Shown here: positions 41,429-54,346 of the stretch, in pieces
How the letters are laid out: every line of letters begins with the position of its first letter
Numbering within the stretch: the first letter of the stretch is position 1
DNA from: Nothopassalora personata
Lineage: Eukaryota; Ascomycota; Dothideomycetes; Mycosphaerellales; Mycosphaerellaceae
NCBI GenBank assembly: GCA_033816765.1
Contig: CM066289.1
Span: forward strand, 682,001-746,000
DNA length: 64,000 nucleotides
Direction: 5' to 3'
Program-made: the position numbers and the translations under genes
The notes under the pieces: generated by a model
The model's input: the letters and a program-made list of their open reading frames with translations, nothing else
What the model was told of the DNA's origin: nothing
The model's database searches: none

Positions 41429-44400
41429 ATGGCAGACACGCAGGACGCGAAGCCGTCCAGGAGCTCCTTCTTGAAGAAGACTAAGTGGGGCAAGATATTC
41501 AAGGAGCAGGACACTAACAATGACAATGGGAATGCTGCATACACACTGAACGAGGATGTGGTCGATTTCCTTAAGCCGAGTACGGAGAAGAACGTCCCCA
41601 AGATCGACATCGCGATCGCGAAACGCTGGCCAGATGCGCACGAAGTACAGAGGGCAGTAGGAGGCAGTCCCCCGTCACCCAGGGGAGGGAGATTCGTCAC
41701 GAAGCGAGTGAGAAGGCCGGGCTTGACAGTGGGCTTCGTGAAGACTGTGCCAGAGATCATCGGGGAAGGAGGCGACGAGGCACCAGATCCGCCCAGGGAG
41801 ATCTCGAGGACGAAGGCGGCAGTAGCACGATCGACTTCAGAGAGGAAGCCTACTGAAGGACAATGGCCAAGATCGTCACCTCTCGTTGCTCCTGCGCGAG
41901 CTATGCCGCCACAGCTGCAGGTCAAGCAGCCTCAGGAGGACGACTTTGTGCCACCACCAATGCGGAGGGTCAACACTTCGCATAACGAGTTCTCGCCTGC
42001 GGTGCAAAGGAAGTACGCTCCGTCACCGCAAGACACAGATTCCCATAGACCTAGCATCGGACGGACGCCGACCGGACTCGAAAACCACGATCCGAGCCTC
42101 GAACATACTACTCACTTGGACACGCCCGTAGACACAACTAGACTCGATCCATTCCAGGGCACGGCAGTACAAGGAGGGCAGGAAAGGCCAAGAGCAAGAG
42201 ATAGACCAACGATTGATACACACGCGGCACAAAGGGAGGTCGAGCCGCGAGCTTTGGGCGAAGGTCTCAGCGCGAGGAAGAACTATGGAGGACTGTCTCC
42301 AGCCGACGCCGCGTCTCCGGTCGCACAGAAGCGTAGAGAACAAAGCGTAAGCGAGGGAATGGCGTTCAGACGTGCGAGTATGTTGATACAGCGGGATGAT
42401 GAGGAAGACGACTCTCCGCCACAGACTTCTCAAGGTCGGCCAGTACCTGCAGAACCACATGTCACGTCTTCGTCCGCCGCTTCAGGGTATGAGACCTTAT
42501 TCTCGCCAGCAGGACATCATCCTCAATCGGCACTTTCGCAAAAGCAATTTACTTCCTTGGTTGACACACCGCAACCCGCCATTTTCTCACCGCAAAGTAG
42601 TGATGATACATCAGGAACTTCATCGGAAGCACCCAATCCATTCGATGATCCAAGGTACATCAAGCGACATTCGCGAGACATGGTGGCTGAGGCGGCGCAA
42701 CAATCCGAGCCTGTACCTTTGAGACAAACGAGAACAACAGGCCTCAGAAGGTCGCAGCAGTCTTCTCCAGCTTACCAGTCACATCCGCGGGAGGGTTTAG
42801 ACTCGCAAGATCGATCGTACTCTTCTACGCGGACAACGGGTCTGCGTCAACCACCCAGTGAGCAACGCGTGCCACAGATCTCGCAGGCCGATCCACCAAT
42901 GCACCAGCAACTACCACCGCGGGAAGGTCCGGGACAGCCACGCGGACATGAAAGAACGCCATCCAAGGAAGATAACGACCTGCGATCGAGACACCCACCC
43001 GAGGGCAGATCGATGCCTCTGCGACCAGCTCCATCGTCATCAAATTCCCAGAGTATGAGTGTCCCACATGATGCCTCTCGAGAAAAGTCTACCTCGCCAG
43101 GAGACATGCGCAACCGCATCTTTCAGTCTTCTGCGCCCACACTCGATAAGCCACAAATTTTCAACATGCCGAATCTTTCATCTTCGAGTGTGACCAACTT
43201 CTCGCCAAGCGCGCCGCATTCGCGAGCAGGTTCGCGTGACGGCCATTCTCCGTTGCCGTCCAAACAGGCCAACGCTACTTCGCCGCAGCCTCCATCTCCT
43301 CGTTGGGCGCAGCAATACTCAAATGATCGGAGTCAAAGCCCGCAGAACGGCAGTCCACGGACGTCTGTACTCGGACCCAGTAGAGGCGAGCCTTCTCCAC
43401 AGCCGCCTGCTCACGCACCGCAGCCTAGACCCAGGGCGAATGCAGAGGATTATCAGGCGGTAGGAGCACACCCAGCAAGATCCCACGCTGCGAACTTGCG
43501 ACAGGAAGATGCGACTCGACCGAGGCCCGATTCTGCTGGCTCATATCAATCCGTCGCTCGCTCATCTGTGTCGCCTCAGCCTCCTGAACATGGCAATCCC
43601 GCCGCAGATGCTGTTTTCGCTGACTTCGCCGGACGCGTGGCGCACATGAAAGGTGTCTTCAGTCTTACAGCAGAGAGAGAGGTCCCACGTGAACGTTGTA
43701 CGCCGAATATGTGGCTACGAGCCGGACTGTGGTGGTACCTGAAAGGCAAAGCAGGGCTTGAGGCACTTCTTCAGCAACGTCGTACGGATGACCGGCGGGA
43801 GTTTCTCACTCAGGCACACGTCGACCTTGCTAAAGCTTGGTGGATTCTGACGGATCCTTTGGAGCCACATGACACCCATAGCGAGCCTATGCAGCAAAGT
43901 GCAGCTTCCAAGTCTCTTGAAGCCGCTCTCCAACGAGGCGTGGCACACTTACGTCAACATATCAAGGCACTTTCGCTCTCGTCAAGTAAAGCACATTTGT
44001 TGCCACCCACGCAATCGTTGATACAGGGCCAAGACACACGCATATGGCTAGAGTATCCTCGCTTCACGTCAGATGCTGCTGCAGTACTGAGCGGTAACGC
44101 TAGCAATTCCGTGTTGGTGAAAGAGTCGAAGCGCGTTCCCAATGCCTACGATATGCTTCCACTGAGCGACACGAAGGATGCGTTCTGCTATGGACGCTTC
44201 CCTGTTGAGGTGTTTGTCAACACAGATGAAGCAGAGACCGATCGGGTGGTTCTTGAGTGCATAATGACAGTCCTACGTGGTAGGAGCGACTACCAGATAA
44301 GTATCGCTATCGCCAGTCAGAGTGAGCTGGTCAACATCATAATTGCTCCTAGTAGGAACGAGAAGCGAGGGTTGACTTGGAGCGATGTGTCGTGGAAAGC

Positions 44401-45941
44401 AAGCTCCTTCGGCATGATGCTCAACCTGCCGCGAAACTTTGATCTCAGCGTACGAATGCAGGAACGCGACTTCCGAGCGGTTTGGAATCTGTCAGAGTAT
44501 GCTCGCAAGGTGGAGAAGAGCCTGCGACCGGAACCAGATGAGAGGCTTGTACACGAAGCACGAGTTGCAGAGCTGCAGTATGCCGATTCTTCAAACTCGA
44601 GCGCCTTTCCAGCAGAAAAGGTTAGGGGTTGTGTCGCACTAGTCTTCGAACGAACAGCGGAGCATCGCGATGGTAGTGGCGTGCGTAAGGTGCACCGCGG
44701 CCACCGCTTGCTAGTGATCACCGACCCCGGTCACAAGACGTTGAGCTGCGCCAGTCACGACATTGGACGCAGATCACCGTTATACTTCGAGTACCTCACG
44801 GACTCCACTGCGAACGGCACTACTGCAATGGTTATTCGTGTGCGCGAGGAGAATCGACAATGTAGAGTGCTGCTTGTCTTCCCTGATGCAGGCAGTAGAC
44901 AAGCACTGTATGATGTCCTCAACGGCTTGACGGTCGGACCGGATGAAGTCGTTGTCGGTAAGGCGACGTTGACGAGCCTGAACATCGAGCCGGCATTGCA
45001 GTCTGAAGGCTTCTCGCAATCTGCGCATCCAGCGTTGGCAGGTCTTCAATGGCAGAAGCTGGGTGTTACCAATAACCATTCTGACGACCCAAATACCAGA
45101 ATATCTGAGACTGTGGAGTCTGAAAACCTTCGTATCCTGGCGAGGCATGCGACAGGCTGTATTACCGATCGGCTGAATCTGGGTAAAGGGGAGATGTTAC
45201 TTCGCCTGCCGATCACAGATGCGCCTGTGATACAGATGCTTCGCGAGCCTCAGGAAGACATGACTATGTCAATCGATACACGGCACTCAAATCAGCAGGT
45301 CGCCCATGGCATAGGACAACTTCTGCAGACCGTTTTGGAGCAGCAGACAATTCGCACCTTCTCCTTCGCGAGCCACCAAGATCTCCACACCTTCCAGACC
45401 GCAATCACCGGCTGTACGGTGCGCTTCGAGGGACTTGCGGCAACCTTGTCCATCGCGCGCCGACGAATGGTAGTGCCTATATACAAGAAGTGGGAAGCTA
45501 CCAATGTCCGCCTTCAGATGGTCAGCAAGGAAGGCGTTGTCAAGCTTGTCGCGTTCATGGACGACTTCAGCCATGCAGATTCCCTCTGCTTCCAGGTGAA
45601 GTCAACGGACTCCTTCGAGCTGATCAAGGGCGATGACAAGAAGAAGAAATGGGGCGTTAAGCTCGTCGATGCCAAGTTCTCTCTGCCCAGCCAGGAGAAG
45701 GGCGAGGTCAGCGAAGAGGATCGAATTCGAAGACGTTTTGTCAATTTGGAAGGGTTGGACTATGCTGAAGAGCACGATGACATTACCATCGGTTTCGATA
45801 CCGAGCAAGGTATGCCCGCGGGAATCTTTACAAAATGCACGGCACCAGCTAATATGCCCCACAGATCGCGACAGGTTCGCACAAACCCTGCCGGCTGCCA
45901 CGAGCACATCTCGTGGTATCTCGTTGAAGCGACGCATATGA
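41429..45941 (+). CDS. Large conserved-looking protein of unknown function (1,485 residues)
   Basis: Exons are 41429-45809 and 45865-45941, with a 55-bp intron (GTATGC...ACAG, branch-like gctaat). Splicing replaces the read-through end at 46000 with a tail ending Leu-Lys-Arg-Arg-Ile. Joined length is 4,458 bp. Residues 1 to about 720 are disordered and rich in Ser, Pro, Gln and Arg after a short ordered start (Phe-Leu-Lys-Lys-Thr-Lys-Trp-Gly-Lys-Ile-Phe). From about 725 the protein looks folded: a helical segment with Val-Phe-Ala-Asp-Phe-Ala-Gly-Arg and Trp-Leu-Arg-Ala-Gly-Leu-Trp-Trp-Tyr-Leu-Lys-Gly-Lys-Ala, then several alpha/beta segments to the end. There is no membrane span, signal peptide or known catalytic motif. 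I do not recognise the family; a scaffold or cytoskeletal/signalling role would be guesswork. Confidence 0.85.
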
Positions 45942-47035
45942 ACGAATGCATGATTAGCATTACTGCTTGCTCTTGCACATACTTACTTCCCACTACTTGA
46001 TACCCTAGTTTGACACGGTTTACTCGCGTTTTGGCATGGTGCTATGGAGTGGCGACATCGTGGTCGTCTGCGGGGGTTGCATTAGATGATGGAGAAGGAT
46101 CGAACGCCTCGAAGGAGGCCAACTGGCAGGAATGGGTGGGACGAGGAGCGTGAAGTCGACTATGTGTTGCAAGGAGAGAGCTCTGGCGTTACAGCAGTGT
46201 CCAGAGAGCGTCGTATAGTGGACTTCGTCAAGGCTGTAGAGGATCATTGAATCGTCTTCGTCCTCGGCCTGAGCGTTGACGATGCTTGGCACGAGACCTC
46301 AGCTTGTATTCCAACTTGTCGTCTTCAACATCCCCCGAGCAGTAACGATTAACATGACTGTTCATTTCAAACGCGCATAGTAGGGGACTGGTCAAGATCT
46401 AGATGGACCAGGTCTGCGACATCTCAGCCACAATGACCTTCGCGCGTGGAAAACGCACGAAACATCCGCAGACGCTCGTTTGCGACCTGCCGCCACCACG
46501 CCAACGACGAGGCAACGAAATCTAAGACAGTGACTATCCCACAGACCAGCTCGAGGCCCTCAGTAAAGTATCAACAAAGTCGAAGTGGCCTTCGGCGAGC
46601 TTTTGTGGTTGTCTGTGCTGTAGCCGCCGACTGCATACCGCTAGCCGCCAGCCTTGATTGGCCCATACCACTTCACTGGAAGAGCAACATGAAACGGCTA
46701 CTCGCTTGAACGAATGTCTGGGAGAGACAGAAATGGATCTGCTATTGTTGGTATGTGCAGACTGAGAGTGCAGCTGGATATAAGTAAGGTACGACTTTGA
46801 TGCAGCTCGTTCTTCTCGTACTCAATCTCTCATTGCATAACCATTTCACGAATCTCTTTTTGTGGTTTCCATTGTCTCTTTGGGATCGGAAAGCGATATT
46901 TCGAGCATTTCGCTGTGGCATATACAGCATATCAGGCATTCGATCACCCGCTGGCAGGGATCAACACAACGTAACGACACACGACACAAAACCAAAAGCG
47001 TACCCCTGTGTATTACCACAGCACCCCCAGTCAAA
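45942..47035. other. Intergenic region with no supported gene
   Basis: About 1.1 kb. Short ORFs (for example 46446-46709 plus, 46020-46292 minus) have no domain. The right part should hold the promoter of the membrane-protein gene; an A-rich leader (tcaaaATG) precedes its start. Confidence 0.55.
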
Positions 47036-47700
47036 ATGCCTATCCCAGACTACGGCGCCGCTCCCTTGGCCAAGACCTTCATCCTCGTCCGCGGTCTCTC
47101 TCTCACGGCAATGATCGCAATCCTCGGCATGACCGCCAACTTCGTCTCCGAGATCGTCAGCTCCAACCTGGAGCCCCTACGCGAGGTCGTCGCAACTCTC
47201 ACCATCGTACGTATAAGCTCTTGACCATCCACCTGCACTGGCGCCTGACCTTCGTATAGACCTGCATGGCAACGCTCTACACCCTCATCAGCATCCCCTT
47301 CTTCTACGCCAACGCGAACCTCGGCCTCTTGGTCATGACAGCCACCGACTTCGCCCTCCTCTTAGCTTTCATCGTCATCTCCGTCGTCTTTGGGAAACCG
47401 CTTTCATATCTCAACTGTATGATCATCCACAATGAGAATGCGGCTGCGAACGCCAACAGTGCGGCGGATTTTACGCAGGCGCTTGCGAGTAATGTCAACA
47501 AGTCTGGGGCGAAGCTGGATCTGAGGAATTGGGCGGGTGCGAGTAAGGCGAATTGCTTGGAGACGAAGGCGATTTGGGGGTTGTGTATTGCGCAGAGTGT
47601 GCTCTTTGCTTGTTCGTGTATTCTGCTGCCGACGTTGTGGATGAAGGCGAAGAAGAAGGCGGCGGGTGGTGGTGGTGGTGGGGGAAAGAGTGTTGTTTGA
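47036..47700 (+). CDS. Four-TM membrane protein, MARVEL-like topology
   Basis: Exons are 47036-47206 and 47260-47700 (53-bp intron, GTACGT...ATAG, phase 0), giving 203 residues. Four hydrophobic segments are visible at about 17-38, 56-78, 86-108 and 158-180, with a loop of about 45 polar residues between TM3 and TM4 (Asn/Ala-rich, two Cys). The tail is Lys-rich then poly-Gly. This topology is typical of small fungal MARVEL-domain proteins of eisosomes or the plasma membrane, but the sequence signature is weak, so the family is tentative. Confidence 0.85.
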
Positions 47701-48009
47701 AGTGGTGAGGTATGGCTCGTGACTGACTGGTTGGGTTTGACAAGGTTGAGGACAATCCTTTGACGGGCTAAAGGTGGCATGGGTGGCGTTGGTGGTTGTT
47801 CCTGATCAGGCTGCGCCGATCTTAATGTCTACATAGACGATGATTGAATGACAGCTATCGAAGTGGGATCGACACCTCAAGCTAAAGCACAGTATTGCAT
47901 CTAGGTACTTGTAAAAGAGGATCGAGAGTCCAAGAAAAGCAAACAAGGAAATCAAGCAAAACTTACTCGATAGCCCTCCGCACGTTTGACTCACTACCAC
48001 CATCATCCT
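47701..48009. other. Intergenic region between convergent genes
   Basis: These 309 bp lie between the stop codons of the membrane protein (+) and the astacin-like protease (-). I see nothing else in it. Confidence 0.6.
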
Positions 48010-49390
48010 CTAAGCCGGTCCACCTACCTTCATCGGCACACCCTTCCAATCCACGCTGAAAGTACCCATCAGTTGCCCCTTATCATTTATCGCTGGATAC
48101 AATTGTGCCATCCGAGCAATATCGCCCTCCGAGACCTGCGTGACATATCTGGGTTCCTTGCCGCCCATGAACACACGAAAGTTAGCTTTCGCTTTACCTT
48201 TCCCTTTCGTCGTGTCCTGCGTTGAGTCGATACCTTCCATGACTGCACCCTTTGGAAAATCAGATGCGTAGGGTACTCCTCCACCGCCAGCGCCGTCGTA
48301 GGATCCGTACATCATGATAGAGTTGTAATCGAATTTTTGAGAGTGCTGATACTGTCCGATGGCCTTCTTTTTCGTTGATATGTTGAGTTGCTGAGAAGCG
48401 GTAGCGGCTGGCAACCGATATGTCGGTGCAACTATGAGGAGTTAGTCATGGGGCTCGGCGAGATGTTGAGGAGAATACAACCGCTTTCTCAATGGTGTCA
48501 CCCGGTCGATATTCCTTCGAGGCATCCTTGGCATCAATGAGGGCCTTGACCTACCGCCGTGTCAGCAGAGCCAGCGAAATCATCCTATGAATATGACCCA
48601 CTCTCTTGTAGTCGCCAAGGTTCTGACAGTTGAACTTGATGTACTGGTCCGCGTCCTGACGCTGATGCTCGTGGTCCAAGCCTAAGGCATGTCCTGCATA
48701 AGTCAGCTGCCATGTCTCGCTGCTGGCCATGATCCGAACACCATACCAAGCTCGTGAGCCATCCGGACGCGATCACCGTCAGCAACGTCGACAACTTCGC
48801 CATTGGCATTCGGTCTCGAGCCGCCCCACCTGGCAAACTTGAGCTTGTGCCACTTTTTTTGTGCTTTACCATTCTTCAAGTTCTCAAGAATCATAGGGTC
48901 GTAGCTGGCATGACATCAGCGACTGAAGCCTAGCGGAAAGAATTTCAAATATTTACCCAAGGGAGGTCTCGATTGTGCTCTGCGGATCCGTGGTGGTGTC
49001 AAAGATGTTCAGCACGTCGGGCTTGATGTTGGGATCCTCAGGACAGATTGAGTTGTCATCTCTGCCGTTCATTGGAGCAATCTCCATCAGGGAATTGGGG
49101 GGTCCTGCGGGCTCCCACATCCTGATTGCCGATTCCACGATCTTGTGAAGGGTATTGTAGTCATTTCTATTGCCATAGCAGTAGCGAAGGGATTGAGTTG
49201 TTAGATGCATCTTGTCGACCATGACCGGCCATGGCTGTTTGACATCCGGATGGTCCGACCACAGGCCAGATACACCGAACCATCGCCTCGCGAGGCTATG
49301 CGCAAATTCGATGGCTGAGGGCAGTGCTGTGGTGGCACAGAAGAGAAGGTATGTGCTCCATATGACAGCGAAGAGGCTCGAGGCCTTCAT
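48010..49390 (-). CDS. Secreted astacin-like zinc metalloprotease (M12A)
   Basis: Five exons on the minus strand: 49390-48957, 48904-48747, 48693-48602, 48550-48502 and 48431-48010, giving 384 residues. The fourth donor (GTGACA) was chosen because it keeps the frame and is the least certain join. There is a signal peptide (about 1-22). The zinc motif His195-Glu-Leu-Gly-His199-Ala-Leu-Gly-Leu-Asp-His205-Glu matches HEXXHXXGXXHE, and a Met-turn with zinc-near Tyr follows (Ser-Ile-Met-Met-Tyr, about 282-286). These two together are the astacin signature. After the zinc motif Gln-Arg-Gln-Asp-Ala-Asp-Gln-Tyr resembles the astacin Arg-x-Asp-Arg-Asp-x-Tyr block. Unlike animal astacins it has no long C-terminal add-on domains. 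A secreted digestive or effector-like role is inferred. Confidence 0.85.
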
Positions 49391-50673
49391 GCTGGCTGGT
49401 ATGCTGTAGTCAGTGGTAAATTGGCTAGGTAATGTATGGTCTACGCCTTCTGAGGTTGTTGTATGGACAGTCTAATGCTTGAGTTGCATAGAAGCAGAAT
49501 GCTCTTGTAGGTCCCAGCGAGCGAATTGACGCCGGAAGAGCAGTTGTCGCCGCAGTCGGCCTTGCATAGCCGTGGAGCATGTGGTAGGAACTTGCGTGTG
49601 ACACCCATAAACGAATGAGAGCCAAACAGAGCATGTGTCCAGTTGCGTTGGGGATCACGAAGGCAATCCATGGGATGATGGCAGGCAACATTGTCATTCC
49701 GAAGCGTTGATACTTGCTCGGAGCATTGGCTTGTAGTCGTAGGTATTCAGCGACATAAGAGGTCCTTCTCCTTGTGGTCGTATTCTTAGTAATTTGTTCA
49801 CGCGCCAGCGTGGTCGAGCAAATATTTGCCTTTGCTTCGATGTCAACGCGAAGCGTACGGCCACGACGAACCTTGTCAAAAGTTCTCCTCCTAGGCGGTC
49901 GAGAAGTTTGCCGACACGACGGTGTGGCAGTCGGACATGAAAAGCAAGGTACCGAATGGAAGTCCTACTGCCTAACGCTGGCGTCCAGCGACTGGTGATA
50001 CTCGCGGACCACCTCTACATTCAGGTCAGTAGTCAATCCTAGAACCAGTGTGAGGAAACATTCTAAGGAGACACATCAGTTCTATGCCTCTCGACTCCTT
50101 GATTTGTTCCGCCCGTATCTGTACCACGACCCTCAACCTCAACGGCCGCAGCTTTTTCTAGGCGCAGGGAACATGATCCCTCAATCTAGGCTGTAGAGAT
50201 CCAAGAAGCGGTTTCCGAAGACTCCAGCAACCCAAGATCTTATGCCTTTCCTCCTGCTTTCATGGATCCAACTCACCTTGGCGAGGAGGGAAAGAGAAGG
50301 CCTTTAGTCAGCCATATTTTGCGCGTGCATAGAAGAGAGGACAAATATAAAGGACACGAGAGGAAAAGGGAGAGAAAATATGTGTAGGGTGGGTCATCTT
50401 GAACATGATCGCATTCAGCTCCGAGCCGCAATCCGCAGCATTGTAACCACGGCCGTCACTGGGACTCCCCCACTAAGCCATACCATAAACTCGTACTGCG
50501 TCGAGAGTATGCGCCACAGTAAGTGTTAACCTCGCATCGTCCGTTTCCGTAGCGTTCATGTATTCTTGTTGCGAGTGATTCGAGCATCGACCTGACCATA
50601 CCTCATCAGCATACCCCCACTCCCATCGCAACTTCCTCAATATGCGCAACTCACCTCATCTTTCATGCCCCCT
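49391..50673. other. Intergenic region with no supported gene
   Basis: About 1.3 kb lies between the astacin-like gene's start and the eS21 gene's stop. Short minus ORFs (49425-49697, 49694-49879) have no domain. I see no RNA gene. Confidence 0.55.
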
Positions 50674-51001
50674 CTACCTCGAAGCAGACCACACGTTCTT
50701 CACAAATCCATCTCTCTGCGCAAGGCGGTTGATGCAGTCGTCGCTCTCGCCCATGGCGCGCACGAAGCCGCACAGAGCGTAGACCTGGTTCTCGCCGGTG
50801 TAGCGGCCGTTCTCGTCGACCTTGCCGACGGAGATCTGGACGGATGCGTGGTCCTTGGCCTTGATGATGCGGTTGGTAGCGCTACACTTGCGTGGGACGT
50901 AGCTGTGAAGCAGAAAATATGCAGTTAGTCTCCGAGTCCCGATTGTCGTGTGCATCGGCGCTCGCTTACAGGTCAACGAGCTCGCCGCGTTCGTTCTCCA
51001 T
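50674..51001 (-). CDS. RPS21: 40S ribosomal protein eS21
   Basis: Exons are 51001-50970 and 50902-50674 (67-bp intron, GTAAGC...ACAG), giving 86 residues, against 87 in yeast. The first exon encodes [10 protein letters not shown] and half of Leu. The second gives [11 protein letters not shown] and Ala-Lys-Asp-His-Ala-Ser-Val-Gln, the eS21 hallmark, and ends [10 protein letters not shown]. It is a small-subunit protein needed for 3' maturation of 18S rRNA in yeast. A longer unspliced minus frame reaching 51216 crosses the intron and the 5' UTR and is not the gene. Confidence 0.97.
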
Positions 51002-51399
51002 TCTTTCGGTAGGTGTAAGGTAGACTGAGGTCGGTAGAGTGTGTTTGCGACGTGCTGTGGGCGTTCAAAGAGTGAGGTCGTCGTGGGTCGAGGTTGACTT
51101 ACGCGGGAAAAATTGATGCACGGCGGTGTACAAATCTTGGCGAGGAAGGCGCGAGTCACGTGCGGGGACGCAACATAAAATGCTTTCAGATCATTGAACA
51201 TTACTTTCCAATTCACTATCTACCCCAATCTCCCTCGATCATGCTAATCATGGACAAGAATGTCAAGAAACCACCCGGTTAAAAAAGTTCTGTACAAGGA
51301 TCCGTGATGCTCGTAAGCGGCGCCTGTTACGCCGTGCTGTCTCAAGGATCGGAAGCCGTGAAGGCATTACCTCTGCAACTCTTTTTCCTGTCGATTTCT
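51002..51399. other. Promoter/5' UTR of eS21 and 3' region of the CRH-type gene
   Basis: These 398 bp are shared intergenic space; no other gene is seen. Confidence 0.6.
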
Positions 51400-52807
51400 C
51401 TACAACATCAACGCCGCAATGAAAAAGCCAAGCAGGGCTACTGCGCTGCCGGCGACGATCTTTGGCGCATCACTACTGCTGCCAGATCCGGAGCTGCCGC
51501 CACCTTGCGAGAAGCTGGAAGAATCCCCTGAGCTTGAGCTGTCTGTCGTTCCGCTGCTGGAGCCAGAGCTACCAGTGTTGCCTGAGGAGTCGCCTTCTCC
51601 AGTCGCGGGGTTAACGTTGCTGGTAGCTGCGTTTCCACCACCAGAGATACCGGGGACAGATTCTGGCATATCGGTAGCACTCTGAGCGGCGCTGCTAGCA
51701 CTCTGCGTACTGCTCTGCGTACCGCTCTGCTTCTTGCCTGCATCTGGATTGTCACCAGTGGCCATGAAAGAAGCAAGTATCGTGTTGTTATTGCCTATTG
51801 CGACGGTATCGTTAGTACCGACTCTGCTGGTGTAGTAGTAGGCGCTGCCGGAACCACCGCTTGGTGGATCGTAGCACTCAACGCTAATGTCGTTGACCAT
51901 GGCATAATAGTAGCCGTTCTGCATGTACTCGCTGTTGTCCCAGTTGACAAGACCTCCGGCCCACTCGATTGTACCCTCGCCGTTGGAGGACAGACCGGCT
52001 GGCCAGAGTGACAACTGAACACGAGAAGGAGACTGTGGGTAGTGGTAGCTCTTGGTGGTATCGTTCCATGTGTCGGACTTCTTCAGGGTGCGCATCTCCT
52101 GGCCATCGATAGACCAAGTGAGGCTTTCTGGTTGCCAGTCGATGGTATAAGTGTGAACATTGACACGTGTATTGGACGTCTTCAATGGAACCATGTTGTG
52201 ATCTGCGCATGTCAGTAAGAGTATCTACACGTTCAGGATGGTAGAACTCACAATCAGTGATACCCTGGAAATAGAAGTTGCTCTGCGCAGAGTCGACATT
52301 GTCGCCCACAAATTCGAAATCGATTTCATCCTTGACATCACTCATGAGAATGAAAGCCGAAACCACACCCTGGCCTTGCGAAGAAGTCATGGTCGCGCTG
52401 ATCTTGCCGTACCAAACATAATGTGTGCTCGTGAGTAGTGTTCCAACAGTGCTTGGTGCCATGGTCAAGAGTAGTGAATCGCCATTGTACGACACTGGCT
52501 TGCCGGAGCTGACCCAGTTGATGCCCTGGCTGGGATCCCCAAGATAAACTGTGTTCGCGGCGACATCGTCCAGGTTGTCCATCTTGAAATCACCGCTCTT
52601 GCAGACGGGCGCAGCCATACATGACTGCAGCGAGAACGACGACTTAGGATCGCATCCACCCAAACAGTATGCGCCCACACCGCATTGGCCATACTGAGAG
52701 CAGCATGGTGCTGATTGCGGGCAAAGGTTGTTCTCGTCACACTTGGGCGCGCTGTTCTGCGCAAAGGTCGTCGCAACGATCGCGGCTGTGGCCAGAATGG
52801 ACTTCAT
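51400..52807 (-). CDS. CRH-family chitin-glucan transglycosidase (GH16 with CBM18), GPI-anchored
   Basis: Exons are 52807-52252 and 52202-51400 (49-bp intron, GTGAGT...GCAG), giving 452 residues. There is a signal peptide (1-16), then a chitin-binding CBM18 with eight Cys at about 23-70, then the GH16 domain with the catalytic Asp-Glu-Ile-Asp-Phe-Glu-Phe at 160-166 (Glu161 nucleophile, Glu165 acid/base). After about residue 320 comes a long Ser/Gly/Thr-rich, probably O-glycosylated stalk, and the C-terminus is hydrophobic (Ala-Val-Ala-Leu-Leu-Gly-Phe-Phe-Ile-Ala-Ala-Leu-Met-Leu), a GPI signal. Crh enzymes cross-link chitin to beta-1,6- and beta-1,3-glucan at the cell surface. The start at 52807 was preferred over the upstream Met (52858) because it opens directly onto the signal peptide. 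Confidence 0.95.
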
Positions 52808-54346
52808 CGCGTCGCGGGGCCGGCACATATGCGGTATCGATCTCGAAATCTGACACACAAGTGCTGATGCGACGAGGCTTGTCCAAAAAGCAGCACACCA
52901 CTCGATCGCGCGAGACTAAGAATGCAAGGGTTGTTGTTTGAATTCCGTTGCCACTTCCTGATAAAGCGAAGGTAAATATATCAATCAATAGATAAAGCAG
53001 AAAGCTCCTCTCTTGTCCAATTAGCGAAAGTAGCCCAAGAAGGAAGTCATGTATGCTGGGAATGCAATAACGATGGTGGTTGAAGGTCGGCGGGTCGATG
53101 GAAGAGGAGTTTGGTAGATGCAGGGTGGGCGAACGAGGCACGAGCGACTGGTGGCCAATAGACTTTTGGCAGAAGCGACCTATCTGTGGGCCGTGTCAGT
53201 GTGCAATGTCGCCTTGTAAACGGCAGACTGCGTGAATGTAAAGAAGCAGACCCTGTATACACCCTCTTCTTTGTGATATACATTGCGCCTGAAAGACTCA
53301 TAAGACGACAAAGATACTTTGTGTGAAGGTGTAGTCGCATCTGTATTCACTCGCACCACGCAAGCCCGCGTCATGTTGTAGCTACCGCCTCTTGATTACA
53401 CAACATGACAGCTGCACCTCAGACCGCGCTGCAGCACAGCCGCACTGCAACTAGACGCTCCGGACAGTGCGGAGGAGCGCTGTTTAACCACAAGACAAAC
53501 GAAACGCGGCCCGCCCTCTTGTGCATGAGACTTGTCCTGAGACAGATCTAGCTTCCTGCTCAGCAGCACATTTTAACAGCCGCCTTCGACAATTGGAGAC
53601 CTCCGTTTCGCTCGATAAGCCGTCCAGTGGCGACCTTCATGCACCAATTCGTATTCTTGGGAAAGGCAAAGCCTAATCTTGCTTGTCGATGAAGCCAAAG
53701 TCCTTCAACAAGACAAAGAGGCATGCATGCGGTGAGGCAGACTGCATTCTTTGGTTTCAGGACGTTGCTACGACAAGCAGCCATGGCTGGCATGACAGTG
53801 TGATGTGCGACAGCCACTCGTCTTGAAATATGCAGAGGCGCAGCTTCTCTACGTCGACTTCATCAAACCCGTCAATTCGTGAGGTCCTTCTCATAGCATC
53901 TAACAGTTCTCGATGGACTTTACGATTCAGGAATACCGTAATGGAAATTCTCGCGCGCACTTCAGCAGAACTCTCGTTGGCCGAGTCGAATATGTGCTGC
54001 GATCACTCTTCCAAGGTCGCCTGCTTGATTACAGGAAGAGTCCAGAATTGCACACATCTACTGTGTGATTGTGCTGTATGACCGGTGGGCAATGGTGTTG
54101 CCGTGCGTAGAAACCTCTCTTCCCGACCCACGCAAGACAGACGACAATTGTAGCTGGAATCAGCCATGCGAGTATTCGAGGTCTAGAATTGCACTAACGC
54201 ACAGATATCTACATTGCAATCAGCAATACAGCTCACGATGCTCATTACTATGGCCGCAGCTACACGGCCGTGCGGGGGACCAAGTGTGAGATTGTCGTTG
54301 CGTTCTTACGGCCAGTCATCAGCCAGTGGACCAATCCACGATACTT
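52808..54346. other. Intergenic region with no supported gene
   Basis: About 1.5 kb lies between the CRH-type gene's start and the SnoaL-like gene's end. Only short ORFs of up to 134 codons are open (for example 52737-53141 minus), without domains. The left part is promoter of the CRH-type gene. Confidence 0.55.

Noticed and set aside
40980..41474. 164-codon plus ORF before the large orphan gene
   Set aside because: It overlaps the next gene's start in another frame and has no recognisable domain; it is probably 5' UTR or promoter.
51884..52858. Long unspliced minus frame reaching past the CRH intron
   Set aside because: It reads through the 49-bp intron and diverges from the family after it; the spliced model restores the GH16 domain.
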